From Salvator merianae (Eukaryota; Chordata; Lepidosauria; Squamata; Teiidae), in NCBI GenBank assembly GCA_003586115.2, contig QVOM02000034.1:108327510-108391509 (forward strand): a stretch of DNA of 64,000 nt. The letters are read 5' to 3'. A model generated the notes under the pieces. The model saw only the letters and a list, made by a program, of their open reading frames with translations. It did not search any database and was not told where the DNA came from. The translations under genes and the position numbers were made by a program. Within the stretch, counting starts at the first letter, position 1. Every line of letters starts with the position of its first letter. Shown here piece after piece: positions 55,991 through 64,000 of this stretch.

Positions 55991-57495
55991 CTTCTCCTCT
56001 AATCAGCAGACAAAACCTATTAACATCTCTGATAATCCACGAACTGCAACTTCAAAGGCCCCAGAGGAAATGGTTTAGAATCACCTGCATCACCCCCAGC
56101 ATCTAGAAACAAAGTGGCAGATTTCTTTCATGCTTATTTGCCCTAATATACCTTGAGTGCCTGCACATTTCCTGCAAACAAACATGAAAGGGTCATAAAT
56201 AATGCTGTACCAAATTGCAAGCAAATCGGCCCTGACAAGTCTACCACTTTAAAATGCCCTCCGAAAGCCGACTCACGGCAATCAAAATTGTTGGAATGCT
56301 ACTGTAGGCTTTGACACAAGAGATCACACAGGTCAAAAAAAAAAAAAAAGAAGTTATTTGAGCCCTACTGTCAAACAGAAGCTCATTCCAGATTCCATTC
56401 TTGTAAATAAACATAGAATTCTCCACTGCTCTACTGTTCTCTGAACCCAATATATAAATTCTGGCATCATGGAGCTTTGCTAATGGACTCACCTATAATT
56501 CACTGCAAAAAAAGGGTCAAGGAAAAATGAATACTTCTAATAAGGAGAGAAGCACCATGACGTAATGAGGACACTGGCAGTAAAAAAGGGAAGACAAGAG
56601 TTGCCTGGCCTTTAGATGCTGGAGAAATTCTAACTGGTGTAACCGAGTAGCATCAGCGCTCAAACTTAGGAGAGAATTTTTTATCTCTTAAATCAGTAAT
56701 GATCTTGGCACATGTGTCACAAGAACATAGAGACCATGAATAAAAGGTTATCCAGAGAACTCCTTCAAGGAGCAGATACCCATAACTAAAAAAGTAATGT
56801 CAATAGTAATAGGAGATGGAGAGCCAGGTTATCAGACCAGCACATGCAAGATCAGGTTTCAGATCCCCACATAAGTAGGCTGTGTTTGCACATAGCAAAA
56901 AGAGCAACTCAAACATTAGAGACAATAACGTGTAACCGTCCTGTTCTCATCCCATCTTTAATCTATCTTTTCTAGCCTAGAATGCTCATGAGAGGGGGAG
57001 GGACAGACTGGTCTGTGAACAATGCCCCTTGTGAACCATCTTTGAGATATCCCTAAGCCAATTCAGAGGTGCTCTTTGTTACTGATTGTGAAAGCAGTCT
57101 CACTCGTGGACCCCACCATGTGGTTTTAGATCAATCACTGCCTTTCAGCCTAATCTAGTTCTAAGGTTTGTTGCAAGGATAAAATTTATAAGAGCTTGCT
57201 GCTCGCTGCATTCAGCTCCTTGGAAATAAGATCAAATAGAAATGTTAAAACCAAGCAATTCAAAGCAAAGATAGGTGGGCAGATGAGCAACAAAAAATTC
57301 TGTGGACTGGCAGCTTTTATGAATTGACTTGCAAGATTGAAATAATAGTACAATTTGGAGGGGCAAATAATCCTGAAATAAGTCCAAAGAAAGGATGTAT
57401 CATGCCCAGTGATGTCTACCATACTGGAGACAGGAAAGGGGTGTAGTGAGGTAATACTAAATCTTCTTTTGTCAATTCTTCTCTCCGGATGATAA
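55991..57495. other. No gene recognised
   Basis: About 1.5 kb unassigned; an A run is at 56336-56348. Confidence 0.35.
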
Positions 57496-57542
57496 ATGGA
57501 TGGATGGATGGATGGATGGATGGATGGATGGATGGATGGATC

Positions 57543-57593
<51 letters not shown>

Positions 57594-57594
57594 G
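57496..57594 (+). repeat. Compound (GATG)n-(GATA)n microsatellite
   Basis: A GGAT array up to 57541 passes through TCGATA into a GATA array up to 57591. Confidence 0.97.
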
Positions 57595-58249
57595 AATACT
57601 GCCTCTTCCAAAATCTTTGCCTGTGCATGCAGAACCCTGGATACCAGCATCCTGTTGCCCCAGACAGAATGACACTGAAGTTTCACTGTTATTTTTATAG
57701 CAGCCTACTCCTAAAACAGGAGGAAACATGGACTTTGGTAATCTCTCCCCAGATGGAGTAACTAGGAAATTCCAGAAAGTAGGCACTAAAACTGTTGCTT
57801 CCTTTATCTTCCATTGAAGGGAATAAAGGATTTGATGAATGAGTATTTCAGTTCTGACATATTATTTGTCATGTTTCAGCATCTATGTGGGACTTGGGGG
57901 TGTCAGCCATTTAACTCCTTCTGCACACTAATTCCCTCGTGGGTGTAACATAAGGATAAACAGTGCTCTCTTATTACAGACAGACATGGAGTGAAGAAAA
58001 CCATTACAGATAGCAAAGCATTTGGGTCCTATAAAAACAAAGGCTATTTAAGCACCTGGAAAAGATAAATTGGAAGGAAACAGAAGCATATTATAAAAGG
58101 TAATTTTATTTTCCTGCCTATCAGTCCATGTTCTCCCTCGGTAAAGGAGAGAGAAATGTTATGCATGGGCTGTGTTTTGTTTCATTCCAAATTCCCCAAG
58201 ACTAAAGGAAAAGTTCTCTCTTCTAATATGGAATGAGATGCCCTAACAG
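57595..58249. other. No gene recognised
   Basis: Unassigned sequence. Confidence 0.35.
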
Positions 58250-58500
58250 GCATACATCCAATTATAATAATAAGGCCATTCATTTCAATGGGCTTTGCAT
58301 GCAAAAGAGAAACCCTAAGCCTTGGGAGAATGTTTTCTGCACATCGCCAGCGTGTGGCTGCTTTCATTTGCACATCATGGCAGTGTTGCACGCTAACAAG
58401 CCACAGGTGTATGTTCCAGGAGCCCGTGAAAAGGTGACGGTGAGAGGAATGCAAATAGATCTCTATATACAATGTAAATTAACCTCATCACATATTTGTT
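58250..58500. promoter_or_regulatory. Candidate conserved non-coding element with octamer motifs
   Basis: A repeat-free stretch containing the palindrome TTTGCATGCAAA (58294-58305), ATTTGCAC (58366-58373) and a perfect POU octamer ATGCAAAT (58449-58456). Three POU-type sites within 165 bp is suggestive. A 162-codon frame crosses it, but its sequence resembles no family I know. Confidence 0.3.
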
Positions 58501-59199
58501 CAGTCCACACACACTTTCTGCTCAGCTTCTTTAACATTTCTCATGCCTTTTATAATGCATGTCCTTTAAAAAAAAGAAGAAGAAGAACATTATGTTTTGT
58601 AAGACTGGTTAGACTGTGGCTGATTCCACACTGGCCAGTATACCAGACCAGCAAACATAGTAAAGGACTCCCTTCTGCATGCTGGTGTCATCTAAGGAAG
58701 GCTCCAGGTGAGGTGTGCTGAAGGGGCGCTCCTAGTACACTTGCTGATTCAGTACAGCAGACAACACAGAATCACCTTATGGGATACAAATCAGACCATC
58801 CTGTCAAATAATTTACTTCTGACTAACAGGTGCTTCCTAAAGTCTCAGGCAAGGGCTTTTCCCGGCTATGTAGGATAATTTCACTGAATGAAATTCTGAT
58901 TGTTTTAGAAGGTTACTAAAAGCCACTTGGAAGTAACTGAAAAGCACCCTTGACAAATAAGCAAACAAACTAGAAAGGTGTCAGGGGATTAAACTAGAAA
59001 TCAAATGCCTGAAAAGCATGCTCTTGACTGATGAGTTATGGTTGTGCCCTTAAAATCAAGAGTGAAAAGGGATTTGATGACTCTGGCAACATATTCTGTA
59101 TACAGGTCCAATCCTGCTTCCCATGCATTCCTGAACTCATAGGGCCTCTGTTTGTGTTTTCCTTCTGACCATCCCTTATTCCCATGTTAATGAAACTGT
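58501..59199. other. No gene; possible family N trace at 58615-58790
   Basis: GATTCCACACTGGCCAGTAT and GGAAGGCTCCAGGTG near 58620-58710 weakly resemble family N. Otherwise unassigned. Confidence 0.3.
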
Positions 59200-59213
59200 G
59201 GGCCTTTTCACAC

Positions 59214-60084
<871 letters not shown>

Positions 60085-60539
60085 TTTCACACTGACCAGC
60101 CTATTATGGTATTAACAATACCATACTAGGCTGACATAGTCCAAGCAGTGCAGCCGCCATTCTCAAAGCAAGTGCTAAAATAGCTCCAAACTGGGATACC
60201 AGCACACACAGTGCAAATGCAAACCCAATTATCATGACAGCGGCCACAGCAACATCAAGCTGTTGCCATAGTGATCAGGATGCAATGCGCAACTACGTAG
60301 CTGCAGCCATGCTGCACCACCCATTTGTAGTGTTTGCATCTGGAAGAGGGTGCAAACACTACTGGCCGGGTGTGATCTAGCCTCTCCTGGTCAAGCTATG
60401 GACAATGTTTTAGCTGTCCACAGTTAGTAATGGCTGGAAGTGACTGCAGATGCTCCCAGCTGCAGCTGCAATGGAGTGCAGATGCACTTCCATATTGAGC
60501 GTCTGCACACTCATTAACAGGTAAGTGCAGACAGGCCCT

Positions 60540-61524
60540 GTCAAACTACAAATCACTTATGTTCTAAGTTCCCTGAGAAAAAGTAAGGATATTTTAATCT
60601 GAAATTTGGCCAGCATCAGCACCTGGCTTTCTCATTAACTTTCTGCTACTGCTCTGAGCCACTCAGTCAAGCCACCATTCAAATACACATGACATAGCCT
60701 AACTCCAGGGAATTATGGGAAGGGATGATAGGACCACCTGGCTAGAATTCCTCATTATGTTGCTACTGTGGCATACTATTGCCCATCAGTGGCACTAGAT
60801 ATATTGTTTGCTGGAGGTTTGGCACTCCAAGGAACTAATAGCAATTGTTAGATCTTATGCAAAAAATGGCATAAGTTGTTGCAGGTTTCTTCCCAGTATC
60901 TTTCTGAAAGAAGCTGATGGCAAACCACTTATGTGTCTATCAAGATAATTAGATGGATATACCCATTAATCACCAGTAGTCAACCCACCTGAACAGTATC
61001 TAACAGTAATTAGCATTCATACAATTCAGGTCAGTACCTTGGACAGCTACTAAAAGGTCTCTTGCTGAGCATTGTTGGGTATTCCTTCCAAAGGACCAAG
61101 TATCTCAAGTCCTCAAACATACAACAAGCTTTTCCCTCCTAGGTGGTTCTCTGTCCCAGGAAAGTCTCCATAACCTTTAACAGAACTATTACAATCTAAG
61201 GAGGTTGTGTACATTTCAAGTAGCATATATGATCATAATGATTTTGATGTGGCATATGGTCTTATCACTGTAATTTAATTTTCAGTTTAAAAAAAGTATC
61301 ATACAAATTATCCCAACCTTTTAAAAATTGGTTCATCCTTTTTTCACACTAACAAAACGGTTGCTCAGCTCAGTTTTGCAGATCAGGAAACACACAGACT
61401 TCAAGAGGGGGTTAATTCAAGGATCAAAATAATAAAAAAGTAGTAGTAGAGTAGGAATAGGAGTAATCTTCATCATCAACATGCCTCCAAAATCCTATTC
61501 ATTCTCTATTCCCATTTACCCTTT
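60540..61524. other. No gene recognised
   Basis: About 1 kb unassigned, no repeat family recognised. Confidence 0.35.
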
Positions 61525-61925
61525 CTGAGGCCGCCTCCAGACTGCAGCTAAATATTATGAAGTATAGTGATATTTCGGAAGCACTTCCAGAATAATCACT
61601 ATTTACTCAGAGAGCTGGACAACCACATGGGGCAAGTGAAAGGACTGACCTGGTCTGAGTACTTGCTCCCACAATGTCACCTGTGTAATTTGTACCCTGC
61701 ACACATTTTTGAGCCCCTTTGGTCCTGTGCATGTATGGTGGCCATTTCCAAAATGGCAGATCACAGGAGCTGTCGTCCAGACAAGGTAAGTCCTTTCACT
61801 TTATAGTAAAACCCAGGCTGAGTGCTGATTTTCCCACGATAACAATACTGTGGGATATCATCCCAATATCCAGGGGTTATGCTGGGATAATCTCAGGTTT
61901 CACTCCCCATCCGGATACATCCTGA
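61525..61925. mobile_element. Possible family L element (copy 2)
   Basis: The left GGCCGCCTCCAGACTGCAG resembles GTGCCTCCAGACAGACAG at 53558. The right ACTGTGGGATATCATCCCAA then TATCCAGGGG resembles TTATGGGATATCACCTCACT at 53870. The interiors differ. Boundaries are uncertain. Confidence 0.4.
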
Positions 61926-63629
61926 GCAATTTAACCCTGTTTGACCAATGGAAGAGTTTTCTCCTTAAAATATTTTAGCGGTCAACATTTTAAAAATAAA
62001 ACTGAAATCTTAGTTAATTTTGATGTGTTATTCATTGCAATTACACAATAACCAAAAAAAAAAAAAAAATTAAGGTACACGTTTACTACAAAAGCAAAAG
62101 GTCACAAAAATTGTTTTTGGAGGGGCCAAAAAAATCCTTCATAACATCAGCCAAGATTGCATTTGCATCCAAATAAGTGATAGGGTTTTTTAATACCAAT
62201 TCTGCCAAGAGCCTAGTATCTCTTTAAAGAACCCAATGCTTTATAAGCCCTGTCATCTCACTACTGGTCTGCTGAATGACTTTAAGATGCGTCCTATATC
62301 TGTTCTTCTGCAAATTTTATGACTTTGTAAAGAACAAAAAATCAACTGGGCTGATTTAATTTATATACTTCCAAACACAGTGTTTATTGCACAGAACTGG
62401 AATTAGCACAGCCCTTTTCAAAGCCACAGCAATGCATGGAAAATCAAGCCTTTTATAACTATGAATTTAAGTTTCAGAGCTAAATGGCACCTTCACATGT
62501 TGGTTTACAATTCAGCCACATGTGTGTGACCCTCTATTCCATCTGCAAAAATAAACTCTGAATTATGATGATGTTCCATTCTGTTGTTCTATTCCTCAAG
62601 GACATTTGTTCAAAGCATGCTATTCCTCCTACTCACCTTACTTCAATACAGGCATTGTATTGAAGGTTAGGTCAGTGAATTAAACTCTAGGAGCACAAAT
62701 ACTGGAGAATTAGATTTCAGATACGTGGTTTGAGGGCAGATGGTAAATAACATTGAAACCCAACATGCTTTCAGGACACAAACAGAAGCTTCATTTATAT
62801 TGCCAGAGAGTTTGAATTAGCATGCAATTAGTCTACAGTAACCAACTGTTGTTGAAAACAAGATTCCCACCAGTTCAGAGTTTTCTAAATAGACCATCTG
62901 AAGTATACATTCAAAAACTTTATTTACTAGTTCAAGTATTGACATTTTTCCCTTAGTTATTCAATTTTCCAGAACTGCACCATTTTGTCACACACACCTC
63001 AGATTTGAAATTCATATTCAGAATTGTGTACTTGTAAGTTACTTTTTATATACTCACAGCACAAATAAATGTTGGCATCTCTTTCCCATGGAAATGTTGA
63101 TTGGATTCTTGAACAGTAGCTGAATTAGAAAATGTCCCAGTGTCTACCCATCTAATCCATGCTGAGAAGCAATCTGTGATTTGCACTGATAATCTTAAGA
63201 ATCTTAGGGCCAAATAACACGTTGCAGAGTGTTCTGCAACTTTCATCTGACATTTTTGAAATGAAAAACAAGGACAGTCTGTCTCAGAAAGTAGTAGATC
63301 TCCCACATTAGATATTATAAAGTGGAGGGGGGAATGTCACCCACCAGGGTTGTTGTAGCAGCTGATACTTTTCACTGGCAGAAGAAATTAGGACAAGGTT
63401 ATGTTTGATAATTTTATGATAATTCTAAGTGCTGGAGACTGCAATCAGAAGTAGGGGGGGGGGGAGGAAACTTCTCCTCTAGCTCCTACTCCCAGGCTCT
63501 CAACTTCTTATTATCCCTTAATGTTATTAATCCCTGTAGACAGAATCTGACAAGAGAGGACCTTCCTACTTTATGGGATGCACTGTCTCTAATAACCATG
63601 AGACACATATACAGTTTTTGGAACCTATT
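61926..63629. other. No gene recognised
   Basis: About 1.7 kb of mostly single-copy AT-rich sequence; an A run is at about 62054-62070 and a G run near 63455-63464. Confidence 0.35.
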
Positions 63630-63892
63630 AAAGACATAAGAACATATGAAATGCTCTACTGGATCAGGCCCATGGCCCATTTAGTCCAGCAATGGCCAAG
63701 TAGCTTCACAAAGAAGTCCATGACTAGGATATGAGCACCCAGCTTTCTCAGCTTGCTGTGTCCCAGGAGTTGGCCTTTGGAGACATACCAGCTCCTCTTG
63801 CCATCAGGGATAATAGCCACTGATAGCCCAGACTTCTATGAATTGGTCCAAAACCATTTTTGAAACCATCCAAGCTGCTAACTAACATCATA
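63630..63892 (-). mobile_element. CR1-type LINE 3' end fragment
   Basis: GACATAAGAACATATGAAAT (reverse complement of the ATGTTCTTATGT-type terminal repeat), then GGATCAGGCCCATGGCCCAT, then GTCCAGCAATGGCC, then AAACCATCCAAGCTGCTAAC. This is the 3' untranslated region and C-terminus of a CR1-type LINE, including its terminal short repeat. Confidence 0.75.
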
Positions 63893-64000
63893 TTTTGTGT
63901 CAACAGCAAATTTTGTTATTCTGGTCACACCTGACTCTAGATTATTCAAAAATATGTTTAAAAGCACCTGTCCCAGGACACAACTTTGAAGGACCTCACC
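63893..64000 (-). mobile_element. CR1-type LINE reverse-transcriptase fragment, cut by window end
   Basis: The minus-strand reading from 64000 gives GEVLQSCVLGQVLLNIFLNN, then a TKFAVDTK motif. This is a decayed form of the CR1 block GVPQGSVLGPLLFNIFINDL...IKFADDTK. It directly follows the 3'-end fragment in the same orientation, so the two are probably one element with an internal deletion. Confidence 0.75.

Noticed and set aside
58233..58721. 162-codon frame over the octamer-rich island
   Set aside because: No family resemblance; non-coding explanation preferred without conservation evidence.

Overview
This window looks like non-coding, repeat-rich vertebrate nuclear DNA, most likely from a squamate reptile (lizard or snake lineage). 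The evidence is the repeat mix. There is a degraded BovB (RTE-clade) LINE, several L2-type and CR1-type LINE pieces, tRNA-headed SINEs whose tails resemble the BovB 3' end, and many short non-autonomous DNA transposons. I find no convincing host protein-coding exon, rRNA, functional tRNA gene, CRISPR array, prokaryotic-style operon or retroviral gene. The window reads as a gene desert or a very large intron. Species is not determined.

Layout. 0-2 kb: a three-level nest of DNA transposons (family A inside B inside C). 2-9 kb: mostly single-copy AT-rich DNA with L2 scraps, one family D element and a GGAGAA polypurine tract. 9.2-13.2 kb: a family D element split by a 1.17-kb hAT-type element (family E, perfect 8-bp target duplication), joined to a 2.3-kb minus-strand BovB, joined to an L2 endonuclease fragment. 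13-25 kb: single-copy DNA with microsatellites, a foldback element, a Z-DNA-prone tract, a SINE, a 275-bp hAT-type element with a perfect 8-bp duplication (family M), and a second family B copy. 25-38 kb: an old CR1 fragment, further MITEs, a SINE, and two copies of a CpG-rich family (G). 38-44 kb: L2 LINEs, including one L2 inserted in another in opposite orientation. 44-53 kb: MITEs (A, C, D), a SINE, and a young 5'-truncated CR1 with an uninterrupted 445-codon reverse-transcriptase frame inside a family D element. 53-64 kb: an inverted-repeat element, L2 interrupted by family C, CR1 3' ends, a second family E copy carrying a 363-nt poly-T run (again nested in family D), and CR1 pieces at the window edge.

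How the parts relate. Nothing here forms a pathway. The order of insertion can be read from the nesting: D and C are older hosts, E, B, A and the intact CR1 are younger. The letters A-N are labels I assign here because I could not search a repeat library. Boundaries of MITEs without a visible target duplication are approximate to about 5-20 bases. The longer single-copy stretches may hold conserved regulatory elements, but that needs a cross-species alignment.
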